Assembly (NCBI GenBank): GCA_964631335.1 | Contig: CAZVXD010000056.1 | Location: 1-13,066 of the forward strand | DNA length: 13,066 nucleotides | Direction: 5' to 3' | DNA from: JAFGHJ01 sp964631335 | GTDB taxonomy: Bacteria; Hydrothermota; UBA3072 | Part shown: piece after piece, positions 1 to 7,551 of the stretch | How positions within the stretch are numbered: position 1 is the first letter of the stretch | How the letters are laid out: each line of letters begins with the position of its first letter | The notes under the pieces: generated by a model | Seen by the model: the letters and a program-made list of their open reading frames with translations, nothing else | Database searches by the model: none | What the model was told of the DNA's origin: nothing | Program-made: the position numbers and the translations under genes

Positions 1-55
1 CTCCGGATAATAAGTTTGTTTGGAGTCTGGATTTAGATTAACAAATAGGTAAATA

Positions 56-73
56 TGTTAATGGTGTTAATGG
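56..73. repeat. Tandem 9-mer, two copies
   Basis: TGTTAATGG occurs twice head to tail (56-64 and 65-73). This is a small tandem duplication in noncoding DNA with no evident function. Confidence 0.6.
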
Positions 74-105
74 GGGTAGACCTTGAAATGGGAAATGATT
101 GAAAA

Positions 106-126
106 AGAAGTCAGAAGCCAGAAGTC
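106..126. repeat. Tandem heptamer AGAAGYC, three copies
   Basis: AGAAGTC, AGAAGCC and AGAAGTC follow one another without spacing (106-112, 113-119, 120-126). Heptamer runs of this kind are known as intergenic short tandem repeats in several bacterial groups. Here it is short and marks noncoding DNA rather than a recognisable mobile element. Confidence 0.65.
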
Positions 127-409
127 GGAATCCCAACCCAACACCGAACATTAAAAAAACAAAAGAGGGGATACAACTTTCAATTCAAAAGGAAAAGCCA
201 CAAAATCTTATATTGACAGAATTTATATTTTCTTTATGATTATAATGTAAGAATTAAGAAATATATAGATAGCATGCTAATGTATATTAAGCCACCTGGA
301 AATATTGTAATCTGTTTATATAGCTTGATAATGATGTATTTGTGATTAGTATTAGTACATATAAACTCTGTTAGGTACTGAAATTTAATCGTTGTCAGCG
401 GAAATTAAA

Positions 410-776
410 ATGAATATTAAATGTATTTTTGGCTCTTATTCTTGGAAAGGATGTAAATGTTCGATATGCGTGAAAACCCATGATAAAGAACACAATTAGG
501 AAAAGTACTCAATGTGGAAAAGAGCGTAATAACAAACATAATGTGATTGACGGATTTTGTATTATTTGTGGAAAATTATTTGATGAACGCGATGGAAAAA
601 CTTATAGTACTGTTAAAATTGGCGAACAATTATGGATGGCTGAAAATCTTGCCTACAGATTAAAAAACAGAGAATTTTATGCTTTCAATCATGATGAAGG
701 AAATGTAACAAAATATGGTTATCTCTACGATTGGGAAACAGCCCAAAACGTTGCACCTAAAGGCCGCCATCTTTAA
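410..776 (+). pseudogene. Frameshifted and truncated FISUMP-domain protein
   Basis: This is a remnant of a secreted or surface FISUMP (Fibrobacter succinogenes major paralogous domain) protein of unknown function. A first reading frame starts at ATG 410 and gives 29 residues with a Cys-rich element (GCKCSICVKTHDKEHN) before TAG at 497-499. Removing one T near 497 joins it to the frame that runs to TAA at 774-776, which continues with similar Cys elements (QCGK, then FCIICGK). The FISUMP domain follows: RDGKTYSTVKIGEQLWMAENL, then KYGYLYDWETAQNVAPKG. Intact domains continue with a conserved tryptophan-containing KGWHLP and well over 50 more residues. Here the sequence reads KGRHL and stops. 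The gene is therefore broken twice, by a frameshift and by loss of its C-terminal half, which abuts the convergent transporter gene. No strong ribosome site precedes ATG 410. The frameshift alone could be a sequencing error; the truncation could not. Confidence 0.75.
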
Positions 777-1335
777 AAGCTTTTTTTATGGATTTGCTCA
801 AGAAAAACCCTAAACCCGCTCCGATCATCGAACCGATTATTCCTTCGGATATCTTGAATACCTTGTACCAAAAAGCATAGTAAATATGAAGGATAAAATA
901 TGCCCGGAACACGTATATGTATATATAACAACACAGTCCGCGCAGAGCTCCGGCAATAACGGCATTGGTTAAGGTTCTCGCGTAGTTTCTGCTTACCCAA
1001 AAAAGCAATTCTATAACCAAGGCGGGTAGTAAATAATAAGGCCACCACACTATGTTTATTCCTTGACCGATTATTTGGGAAAAGAGTCCATATCCCGATA
1101 GAATCAGCAGTGTGCTTCCGCGTTTAGGGATAAGCCGGATCGCTATTATAAGTACGGTAGTAAAAGGAACCGAATAGATAAAAGAGCTTATAAAAGGAAG
1201 TCTTCTCAGTCCAAGTCTTGAAGGAAGACCTGCCACGTATAGAAGACAGATGAATAATGCTATAGTAATGAGTTCATAGGTGGAAAACGAATTAAGGAAT
1301 CCGTTCTTTTTATCGGATGATGTTTTATTTGTCAT
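757..1335 (-). CDS. ECF transporter S component (substrate-binding membrane protein), substrate unknown
   Basis: This is the substrate-capturing membrane subunit of an energy-coupling factor importer. The 192-residue protein is almost wholly hydrophobic, with about six likely membrane segments, starting at FSTYELITIALFICLLYVAG. It ends in a short basic cytoplasmic tail (SIKKAFKDGGL). The start is ATG at 1333-1335, which overlaps the ecfT stop by one base (TAATG), implying translational coupling. A longer frame back to 1452 would lie 118 bases inside ecfT and adds a non-membrane leader, so I rejected it. Its place directly after EcfA and EcfT, and its size (S components are typically about 170-220 residues), support the call. 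The sequence does not match any S-component specificity group I can name with confidence (thiamine, biotin, cobalamin or others). Its last codons overlap the broken FISUMP gene on the other strand, so the native C-terminus may have been replaced. Confidence 0.75.
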   Translation of the reverse strand: MTNKTSSDKKNGFLNSFSTYELITIALFICLLYVAGLPSRLGLRRLPFISSFIYSVPFTTVLIIAIRLIPKRGSTLLILSGYGLFSQIIGQGINIVWWPYYLLPALVIELLFWVSRNYARTLTNAVIAGALRGLCCYIYIYVFRAYFILHIYYAFWYKVFKISEGIIGSMIGAGLGFFLSKSIKKAFKDGGL

Positions 1336-2123
1336 TATCTTGATGGCACTATAAGTATGAATATTGAAAATAATAAAAGAAATCCCAGGGCAATCCAATC
1401 TTTCGAACGGAACTTTAACTTTTTGACAGGGATCCTTTCTCCTGTAAAACAACGTACCTCGGCGGCTAAAGCCAGTTGTCTCACGTCTCGAAGCACATCG
1501 ATGACCAGAGGAACAAGCAAATGTCTGAAGACTTTTATTTTACTAATCCAACCATCGGTTTTCATTCCTCTCAGGCGCTGAGCAGTCAGAATGCGCTTTG
1601 ATTTTTCCTCGAGTACTGGCAGAAACCGGAAAGATACCGTAAGCATGAAAGCGAATCTTCCCGGTATTCCTAACCTGGTAAGTCCTAAAATTAAATCCGA
1701 CGGGTAAGTAGTCATAATGATAAGTAAGCCGGTGAGAAAAAGAGACGAAAGCCTAAAAGATTGAATAAATCCGTATTTTAGGCCCTCGAGAGAAACGAAC
1801 AACCCGCCGGTGAGTTTGCCCAATATTGGAAAATCGGCGGATAATATCAGTAACTTTTCTTCTTGAGAGCCGGCGTTATAAAAAAAAGACTGAGAAATCA
1901 TGGTGGTTATCACCGCTGCGATAATGAAAATAAATGCCCGCCTGCATCTACGAAGAGGGGGGTGAACTATTATCCATGACAAAACGGTAGAAAGGAATAT
2001 TATGCCTAGTATTATGGGATCACCGGTAAGAGCTACAAGAATAGAGATAATCAAACACCAGATAATTTTTACTCTGGGATCCAACTGGTGAAGTGCGCTT
2101 TTACCTTCAAAGTATTTGATCAT
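1335..2123 (-). CDS. ecfT: EcfT: ECF transporter transmembrane coupling subunit
   Basis: EcfT is the membrane subunit that links the two ATPase domains to the S component in the inner membrane. The 262-residue protein has the family layout. It opens with a short segment containing the conserved LDPRVKI motif, followed by several hydrophobic segments, a cytoplasmic coupling region and a final membrane helix. The two ATPase-contacting Ala-Arg-Gly-type motifs are visible as AQRLRG and, in a variant form, AAEVRCFTG, where a Cys and Thr break the usual ARG spacing. Its start overlaps the end of the ATPase gene by 17 bases, and its stop overlaps the S-component start by one base, so the three transporter genes are translationally coupled. 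The adjacency to a fused ATPase and one S gene indicates a dedicated (group I) ECF transporter rather than a shared module. Confidence 0.9.
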   Translation of the reverse strand: MIKYFEGKSALHQLDPRVKIIWCLIISILVALTGDPIILGIIFLSTVLSWIIVHPPLRRCRRAFIFIIAAVITTMISQSFFYNAGSQEEKLLILSADFPILGKLTGGLFVSLEGLKYGFIQSFRLSSLFLTGLLIIMTTYPSDLILGLTRLGIPGRFAFMLTVSFRFLPVLEEKSKRILTAQRLRGMKTDGWISKIKVFRHLLVPLVIDVLRDVRQLALAAEVRCFTGERIPVKKLKFRSKDWIALGFLLLFSIFILIVPSR

Positions 2124-3477
2124 GCTTTATTTTACCTTCGTTAAGTTCTATATATCGTGTGGCGAACCTTTCTACAGCGTGTTCATTATGTGTCGCAAAG
2201 ACTATCGTTGCTCCCCCGGTGTTTAAACGTTCTATCATCTTCATCAATTTGACCCAATTTTTTTCATCGAGTCCTGTGGTGGGCTCGTCGAGCAGCAGAA
2301 TCTCCGGTCCCATAGCCAGAATGGAAATCAGAGCAACTCTTTGTCTTTCCCCGCGCGAAAGAGTTTGCGGATGGCGTTCTTCGTAACCGCTTAAACCGGC
2401 ATCGAGAATCAAACCCCGTACATCACAAATCAGGTTAAGATTGTTGGGTCCGAAGTAAACCTCGTTTATGACCGAGTCATTGAAAAGTTGTTCATCCGGG
2501 TTTTGAGAAAGAAACCCCACCTTTCCGATAAGTTCGTCCATCGAGGGATTTGTTTTTCCCCCGATTATTACTTTTCCTTTTTCGGGTTTGATTAACCCGG
2601 CTAATAACTTTAGCAATGTTGTTTTTCCGCTTCCGTTGGGACCTGTTAAAGCGGCAAATTCCCCCTTTTTTAGCTCGATATTGACCCCATTTAATGCTCT
2701 TATGCCGGGTTTGTACGTAAAACGTACTTCTTCAGCGGTGATAAGATTTTCGTTTTTTATATATGATGGGTGAGAATAGGAGGATTTCGATATATTCGAT
2801 ACACCGGAACAGGATTTATAAATACTACCCTTATCCACCCAAACTACTCTATCCGCCACTTGTAATGCTTCATCAATTCTGTGCTCTGCTATGATAATGG
2901 TACAGTTGGTTGTTTTTAAATGAGCAATAGTTTTTAATATCATTTTGCGAGCTACAATATCCAGGTCTCCCAGGGGTTCGTCCATAAGAATGATTTTAGG
3001 TCCCATAGCCAGGATACCGGCAATGGCAAGCTTTCGCTTCTCCCCGGCGGATAAATGATGTACATTTCTATCTCTAAGTTCCCAGAGTCCTATTTCTTTA
3101 AGCGCTTTCTTTACGTCATTTTTGGTTTTGTTCCCGGGAAACATCAGATTTTCACAACCAAAAGCCGCATCTTCGTATACCTGTGAAGCGAAGATTTGAT
3201 TCTGAGGGTTCTGAAAGATCGTACCGATTTGCCGTGAGATAATGGGCATCGGAGACTGGGAAGGGCAAAAGCCGTTTATCCTGACGGAACCGTCGACGTT
3301 TGCTTTTATTATCTGTGGGATGATGCCGTTAAGCAGATATAGCAAAGTTGTTTTTCCTGCGCCTGATGGTCCCGCCAGAAGAACGGTTTCTTTTTTTTTA
3401 ATGGTTAGATTAACTTCTTTAAGCGCGGGTTCGGATGCTCCGGGATAGAAACAATTAACGTTATGCAGGCTAATCAT
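2107..3477 (-). CDS. EcfA-EcfA: tandem-fused ECF transporter ATPase
   Basis: This 456-residue protein carries both ATPases of an ECF importer in one chain and powers uptake from the cytoplasmic face. The N-terminal domain has Walker A GPSGAGKTT (36-44), Q-loop FQNPQNQ (about 88-94), signature LSAGE (142-146), Walker B ILMDE (163-167) and a switch His (199). A linker of about 35 residues leads to the second domain, with Walker A GPNGSGKTT (279-287), SQNPDEQ (324-330), signature LSRGE (373-377), Walker B LLLDE (394-398) and a switch His in ATHNEH. Both nucleotide sites therefore look complete. The fused arrangement resembles YkoD of the Bacillus ykoFEDC transporter; most ECF modules use two separate genes. 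ATG 3477 has an upstream GGAG. A 38-base gap separates it from the radical SAM gene. Confidence 0.93.
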   Translation of the reverse strand: MISLHNVNCFYPGASEPALKEVNLTIKKKETVLLAGPSGAGKTTLLYLLNGIIPQIIKANVDGSVRINGFCPSQSPMPIISRQIGTIFQNPQNQIFASQVYEDAAFGCENLMFPGNKTKNDVKKALKEIGLWELRDRNVHHLSAGEKRKLAIAGILAMGPKIILMDEPLGDLDIVARKMILKTIAHLKTTNCTIIIAEHRIDEALQVADRVVWVDKGSIYKSCSGVSNISKSSYSHPSYIKNENLITAEEVRFTYKPGIRALNGVNIELKKGEFAALTGPNGSGKTTLLKLLAGLIKPEKGKVIIGGKTNPSMDELIGKVGFLSQNPDEQLFNDSVINEVYFGPNNLNLICDVRGLILDAGLSGYEERHPQTLSRGERQRVALISILAMGPEILLLDEPTTGLDEKNWVKLMKMIERLNTGGATIVFATHNEHAVERFATRYIELNEGKIKHDQIL

Positions 3478-3515
3478 TTAGTTTTATCTCCGCGAGATTT
3501 ATAGTTCTTGTTTCT

Positions 3516-4799
3516 TTAGGCGGAAAATTCCCGGCACACATTCTTGCCCCAAAGAGCTCCTAACCCGGTGAGTTTTATATCGTGTCCGTTTAATTCGATG
3601 AGTTCTTTCTTCTTAAGGTGGGTAATAATCGAAGAAAAGGTTTCTTCCGGCCAGCAGCCAAAAGACGAATAAAAATCTTCCCCCTTTACTTTAAGCAATC
3701 TGAGTTTTTCAGCCATAAACCGGGACATTGTTTCTTCACGGGACACTCCCTTCCAGAAACCGACAGGTAAAGCACCGTTTTTTACAGTTTCGGTATACCG
3801 TTCAGGAGAACGTATATTTCTATATGCAATACCATTCAATCGACCGAAAGCCGCGGCTCCCAGAGCCATTAATCCGGCTTCGGAGTGACGAAGATGGATT
3901 TCCCCGTTGAAATTTTCTTCTCCTCCCAGAGCGAAATTGTCGATACTGTATCGGGTATATCCGGCTTTCTCGAGCATTTCCAGAGCTTTTAGATACATAT
4001 CTATTTCTTCGTCCAGTCCGGGAATAGGGGGTATTTCGTCTCGCTCGATTTGCTTGCTCATTATGATATGAGGGGACATGTGGAGAGGATATAGACTCAG
4101 GTGTTCTATCCCGAGCTGTATGGCGCAGGATAAGCTTTCTTCCCATTCTTCCATAGTTTGTCCCGGAAGAGGATAGAGAAGGTCGATATCGATCTTTTTG
4201 AAACCTGCCTTATGAGCTTCTTTAATAGCATCCCGGCTACGGAGAGAGTTTTGAGGCAGATTAAGTATCTTACCCAAACGATCCGAGAAAGTCTGGACAC
4301 CAAAACTTACTCGGTTGACTCCGGCTTTGTAAACTGCCGTAAGTTTATCCATATCAAAACTGGAGGGGCTACCCTCGATGGTAATTTGAATATCATCAGA
4401 TAAATCGAATTTGTCCCTGCAGGCGGAAAGAATGTCTACGAGTTGTTCCGCGCCAAGGAGACTTGGTGTTCCTCCGCCAAAATAAATACAACCAAAGGTC
4501 GAATTACTGATATGTTCGAGATCAGCGTAAAGATACATTTCGCTTTTTAACGCCTCAAGATAGGCTGAAACATCTACTTGTGATTCCAGAACAGATCGAA
4601 AGCTGCAGAAGGTGCAGATAGAACGGCAGAATGGAATATGAATATAAAGAAGTTTCTTTCTTTTATCTTGTTGGTCGTTTGTAAATGATAGATTGCGTTT
4701 AAAGTCTATCTCTTTGTTTAATTTTTTTTCATTAGATAGGAAGGATCCGGGTCTTCCTACCCTCCTTTTGGGATATATTCTCCTCCAATCTTTTCGCAT
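3516..4799 (-). CDS. HemN/HutW-like radical SAM protein (candidate tetrapyrrole-modifying enzyme)
   Basis: This is a radical S-adenosylmethionine enzyme of the coproporphyrinogen dehydrogenase superfamily (HemN, HemW, ChuW/HutW). The cluster-binding motif is HIPFCRSICTFCSF, with Cys58, Cys62 and Cys65. The SAM-binding GGGTPS is at 108-113, followed by the family segments GVNRVSFGVQTF and DLLYPLPGQT and a C-terminal HemN_C-like winged region ending LTGLGALWGKN. It has CxFCSF where true HemN has CxFCxCN, so it is not the classic heme-synthesis HemN. An approximately 50-residue N-terminal extension before the Cys motif is longer than usual for HemW and more like HemN or the heme-degrading ChuW/HutW type. 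ATG 4799 has AGAGG six bases upstream, inside the end of the receptor gene (11-base gap). Its position between an outer-membrane receptor and an ECF importer suggests that it acts on the imported molecule. Heme ring opening is possible; HemW-like heme delivery is the main alternative. Confidence 0.85.
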   Translation of the reverse strand: MRKDWRRIYPKRRVGRPGSFLSNEKKLNKEIDFKRNLSFTNDQQDKRKKLLYIHIPFCRSICTFCSFRSVLESQVDVSAYLEALKSEMYLYADLEHISNSTFGCIYFGGGTPSLLGAEQLVDILSACRDKFDLSDDIQITIEGSPSSFDMDKLTAVYKAGVNRVSFGVQTFSDRLGKILNLPQNSLRSRDAIKEAHKAGFKKIDIDLLYPLPGQTMEEWEESLSCAIQLGIEHLSLYPLHMSPHIIMSKQIERDEIPPIPGLDEEIDMYLKALEMLEKAGYTRYSIDNFALGGEENFNGEIHLRHSEAGLMALGAAAFGRLNGIAYRNIRSPERYTETVKNGALPVGFWKGVSREETMSRFMAEKLRLLKVKGEDFYSSFGCWPEETFSSIITHLKKKELIELNGHDIKLTGLGALWGKNVCREFSA

Positions 4800-4810
4800 A
4801 ATCGACCTCT

Positions 4811-7144
4811 TCAGAAAGAGACTCTGAGCTTACCCATGATAAAAAGAGGGGGAGCTATTACGTCCTCATATTCTTCATAAGTTTTATCCAGAGCGTTCTC
4901 CACATCTAAAATAACTTCCATATTGTCGGTTAATTTTTTGGACAGGTTTACATCCACAACAAAGAAGTCTTCTACTTTTTCTTCATTCAAATCATCGTTA
5001 TATCTGTATCCGACGTACCGTCCGGCAACACTTATTTTTACGAAACGAGGGTGGCTAAAAGAAATCCCGAGATTACCTTTATGATGCGGTGTATAACGCA
5101 GTTCTTTGTTTTCGAGAGAAGTGTCCGGAGTAAATTGTGATATAACCGAGTGGGTGTAAGTGTAATTGCCCGAAACCGAAAACCATCGGTTGATTTTGTA
5201 TTCTGCTTCCCACTCTATTCCGTCTATTTTTACCTTGCCGACATTCATTTTTTCTTTAATCCCGTTCTCTTCATCGGTAGCGATACTGTAAATGTAGTTT
5301 CGTGCTTCACTTCCGTAAGCCGCGGTTCTGGTGACGAACTTATCCCCAAAACGTATATCGATGCCGACTTCTACCGAATACATGTTTTCCGGCTCGAGGT
5401 TCGGGTTCGGGAGATAATCCCATTGTCCCCGTGTGCTGGCATAGTAGAGTTCATATAAATTAGGAGTACGGAAGGAACTGCCAAGGACGCTTCTTAGAGT
5501 GACAATATCGTTGAGGTGAAAATTCAGCCCTATTTTCGGACTTATAGCCCAATCCGACCTTTTCTCATAATGATTCTCTTCGGAACTTATTGCCGGTTCG
5601 TATGTGTAACCGTCGAAACTTCGCCATAAATCAGCACGGGCTCCGGCAACGATTCCTAACCGCTTGCCCGGTTTCCACTCCTCTTGGGCAAAGAGCGACA
5701 AAAGGTCTTTACTTCCTCCTCCCCGGGATTCCAAGCTCCCGTCGGGCGCGGTGTTTTCTATACCGGCTTTCCCCCAGCGATAGTCGCTGCCGGCTGTGAT
5801 AGTATGTGATTCGCCTACAGGTAAAGACACCTGAGCGATTATTCCGGCATCGTCTTTATCGCGGTGAATGAAATAATTGATAGCATCATGACTCCTTGTA
5901 TCCTGAGCTTCATCGCCGGGCGAACTATTGCCATAGAGAGAAACTTTCCAGTCTGTTCTTTTCCCTTTCCAGGTCCAACCGAGATTAGCCTTGTAATCTT
6001 TAGTGGATGAAGTATAATATTCCCTACCTTTAATCCGGTCAGAGTCGCTGTAAAGTAGTTTCATAATTAGAGAATGATTTTTTAAGAAACGATAATTAAG
6101 ATTCCCATTTAAAATATACCGTTCGACCTCACTTCCGGTCGTGTAATCGTCGCGATCTTCTTCCGGTGTGCTGATATATCCGTCGGTTTCCAAATATTGC
6201 CCATTTATCCGTACACCCCAGTTTTCTCGAGCTTGAGTAAATTTCACCGAACCTTCCCTTGTAGACCATCCTCCGCAACCAATCTGAATGTCAACGGGTT
6301 TTTCTCCCATCGCCGGATTTTTAGTAATGAGATTTACAACCCCTCCCATCGCCATCGAACCGTAGAGTGCCGAAGCGGGACCGCTTAAAATCTCTATCCG
6401 ATCTACTTCCTTTTTTGGAATGGCATTCCATGCGACTTGCCCTGTATACATACTGTTAATAGGAACCCCATCGAGTAGAATCATTGTTCTATCTCCGGCA
6501 GAACGGTAAGAACCGACACCTCTTATAGAAACGGCTCCCGAACTGCCCACAAAACCCTGTGAACGCTGAAGGTCGATTCCCGCGACCCGTCTTAAAATCT
6601 CATCCACCGTATTGGCAGGCGAGGATTCGATTTCTTTATGAGTGATTACCCTGGCTGTAGCCGGAACATCTCCGAGCCTTTTTTCGGTTCTTGTTGCTGT
6701 AACGACTATACCATCCGAAGATAGAACTGTAGGGTCGAGAGTTATATTTATGACGACAATAGCGTCCGGAACCACTTCGAACTGGATTGTCTTTTCTTTA
6801 TATCCTACCATCGAGATTTTAAGCGTGTGGTCTCCTGCTTCTATATCTCCGATGACAAACTCTCCTTTCTTATCGGTAGCCGCTCCGAATGGGGTTCCAT
6901 CTACCAGTACATTGACATTTTCAAGGGGATTGTCTGTGGCTGCGTCTTTTATTTTACCCGTGATTATTCCCCGCCGCGTTTCAGCTCCGGCATTGAGAAA
7001 CTCGGAAGCCGTACCTGCATCTTCCGGTTCTTTCCTATCCGCAACTGTTATTTCTTCATACAAATATCTCTTTGCATTTAAAGCTTCCGGAAAACATTCC
7101 GAAGAATCTACTATAGCCAATAAAGACAGCAAAATTAAAAACAT
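4811..7144 (-). CDS. TonB-dependent outer-membrane receptor, first gene of the uptake operon
   Basis: This 777-residue active-transport receptor of the outer membrane is driven by TonB. In order it has a short hydrophobic signal sequence (1 to about 17) unusually lacking Lys/Arg before the hydrophobic core, an unassigned stretch, a carboxypeptidase-regulatory-like beta domain (about 59-137), a TonB-box-like DGIVVTAT (144-151), the plug domain with DGVPINSMY and LSGPASALYGSMAMGGVVNLI, and a C-terminal beta barrel ending in Phe (KLRVSF). The barrel carries FRTP (558-561) and NPNL (580-583), boxes well known in heme receptors but also seen in other receptors such as the BtuB type. The histidine expected between them in HemR-type heme receptors is absent. 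ATG 7144 follows AAAGGAGG at an ideal distance. It leads the operon with the radical SAM and ECF genes, so its ligand is probably the ECF substrate or a precursor. Confidence 0.92.
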   Translation of the reverse strand: MFLILLSLLAIVDSSECFPEALNAKRYLYEEITVADRKEPEDAGTASEFLNAGAETRRGIITGKIKDAATDNPLENVNVLVDGTPFGAATDKKGEFVIGDIEAGDHTLKISMVGYKEKTIQFEVVPDAIVVINITLDPTVLSSDGIVVTATRTEKRLGDVPATARVITHKEIESSPANTVDEILRRVAGIDLQRSQGFVGSSGAVSIRGVGSYRSAGDRTMILLDGVPINSMYTGQVAWNAIPKKEVDRIEILSGPASALYGSMAMGGVVNLITKNPAMGEKPVDIQIGCGGWSTREGSVKFTQARENWGVRINGQYLETDGYISTPEEDRDDYTTGSEVERYILNGNLNYRFLKNHSLIMKLLYSDSDRIKGREYYTSSTKDYKANLGWTWKGKRTDWKVSLYGNSSPGDEAQDTRSHDAINYFIHRDKDDAGIIAQVSLPVGESHTITAGSDYRWGKAGIENTAPDGSLESRGGGSKDLLSLFAQEEWKPGKRLGIVAGARADLWRSFDGYTYEPAISSEENHYEKRSDWAISPKIGLNFHLNDIVTLRSVLGSSFRTPNLYELYYASTRGQWDYLPNPNLEPENMYSVEVGIDIRFGDKFVTRTAAYGSEARNYIYSIATDEENGIKEKMNVGKVKIDGIEWEAEYKINRWFSVSGNYTYTHSVISQFTPDTSLENKELRYTPHHKGNLGISFSHPRFVKISVAGRYVGYRYNDDLNEEKVEDFFVVDVNLSKKLTDNMEVILDVENALDKTYEEYEDVIAPPLFIMGKLRVSF

Positions 7145-7149
7145 AAATA

Positions 7150-7157
7150 CCTCCTTT
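7150..7157 (-). promoter_or_regulatory. Strong ribosome binding site of the receptor operon
   Basis: The minus strand reads AAAGGAGG, five bases before ATG 7144. It fixes the start of the receptor even though the signal sequence is atypical. Confidence 0.85.
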
Positions 7158-7160
7158 ATC

Positions 7161-7189
7161 CGTGTTACTTTTTTAATAATAGTAACACG
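7161..7189. promoter_or_regulatory. Perfect inverted repeat over the receptor promoter: candidate operator
   Basis: CGTGTTACT (7161-7169) and AGTAACACG (7181-7189) are perfect 9-base inverted arms separated by 11 bases. One arm covers the minus-strand -10 region, which is a classic repressor position. The sequence is unlike the TTAG...CTAA boxes of the dtxR-feo side, so a different regulator is likely. As RNA it could also form a hairpin just before the ribosome site. I do not recognise the cognate regulator. Confidence 0.6.
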
Positions 7190-7206
7190 AAGGAATGTTT
7201 TGTCAA
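7179..7206 (-). promoter_or_regulatory. Promoter of the receptor/radical SAM/ECF operon
   Basis: On the minus strand, a perfect TTGACA (7206-7201) is followed after 16 bases by TACTAT (7184-7179). TATTAT at 7181-7176, with 19-base spacing, is an alternative -10. Transcription would start roughly 25-30 bases before ATG 7144, leaving a very short leader with no room for a riboswitch. Confidence 0.6.
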
Positions 7207-7479
7207 GGGTGTTTTTTGGAATTGCCGGGAGAATTCATGTGCAAGTTGGTGTAGTTGAGGGGCTAAGTATTGTGTTGATTGTAACGCGGAAAAATTAATT
7301 GCCTATTTTTTAAAACAAAGTCGCATAGCTGGTTAGTTCGGTAAGATTTTATCCGAAACATCAAAAATCTGCCCTACGAAATGAATAACTGTTCCATTTT
7401 AGCGGGATGCGAACGTTTTCTTTGCGCTTCAGGCAACAACTTTGCATATTAGCATTTAAAAGAAAGTAAGAGCACCCCC
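7207..7479. other. Divergent intergenic region, no gene seen
   Basis: This stretch lies between the -35 elements of two divergent promoters. No coding frame with a credible start is visible on either strand. A small imperfect hairpin is possible around 7337-7357 (TTCGG and CCGAA arms), with nothing to indicate a function. I see no tRNA, terminator or known riboswitch. Confidence 0.55.
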
Positions 7480-7507
7480 TTGACAAATTTCCGGAGATAT
7501 ATATTAT
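7480..7507 (+). promoter_or_regulatory. Promoter of the dtxR-feoAB operon
   Basis: A perfect TTGACA (7480-7485) is followed after 16 bases by TATTAT (7502-7507). The first DtxR-like box begins at 7507, directly over the expected transcription start, which is typical of an iron-repressed and autoregulated promoter. Confidence 0.7.
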
Positions 7508-7539
7508 TAGTCTAAGCTAAATATATTAAGTTAAGCTAA
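7507..7539 (+). promoter_or_regulatory. Tandem DtxR-family operator boxes upstream of dtxR
   Basis: Two 14-base imperfect palindromes lie 19 bases apart: TTAGTCTAAGCTAA (7507-7520) and TTAAGTTAAGCTAA (7526-7539). They agree at 11 of 14 positions and share TAAGCTAA. Their ends match the TTAG...CTAA pattern of DtxR/IdeR operators. The site lies between the promoter and the ribosome site, so binding should block dtxR-feoAB transcription when iron is plentiful. Confidence 0.65.
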
Positions 7540-7551
7540 AACGGAGGTAAA

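Larger units (their letters stand above)
1..409. other. AT-rich region without a convincing gene
   Basis: No supported gene lies here. Positions 3-41 read as a short open stretch ending in TAA (PDNKFVWSLDLD), which could be the last residues of a gene entering from the left, but it is too short to identify. The rest is AT-rich with frequent stops in all frames and contains two short tandem repeats, listed separately. No promoter, terminator or RNA gene could be supported. Confidence 0.6.

Noticed and set aside
3..41. C-terminal end of an upstream gene
   Set aside because: Only 12 residues are visible, which is not enough to separate from chance.
1336..1452. Longer start for the S component, back to ATG 1452
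   Set aside because: It would overlap ecfT by 118 bases and adds a leader that does not look like part of a membrane S component. ATG 1335 overlaps the ecfT stop in the usual TAATG manner.
7145..7200. Cobalamin, TPP or other riboswitch before the receptor/ECF operon
   Set aside because: The predicted leader is only about 25-30 bases and lacks room for, or motifs of, a known riboswitch.
6642..7298. Long plus-strand open frame opposite the first receptor
   Set aside because: It is antisense to a clear receptor gene, has no domain or ribosome site, and runs through the receptor promoter. It is a shadow of the coding strand.
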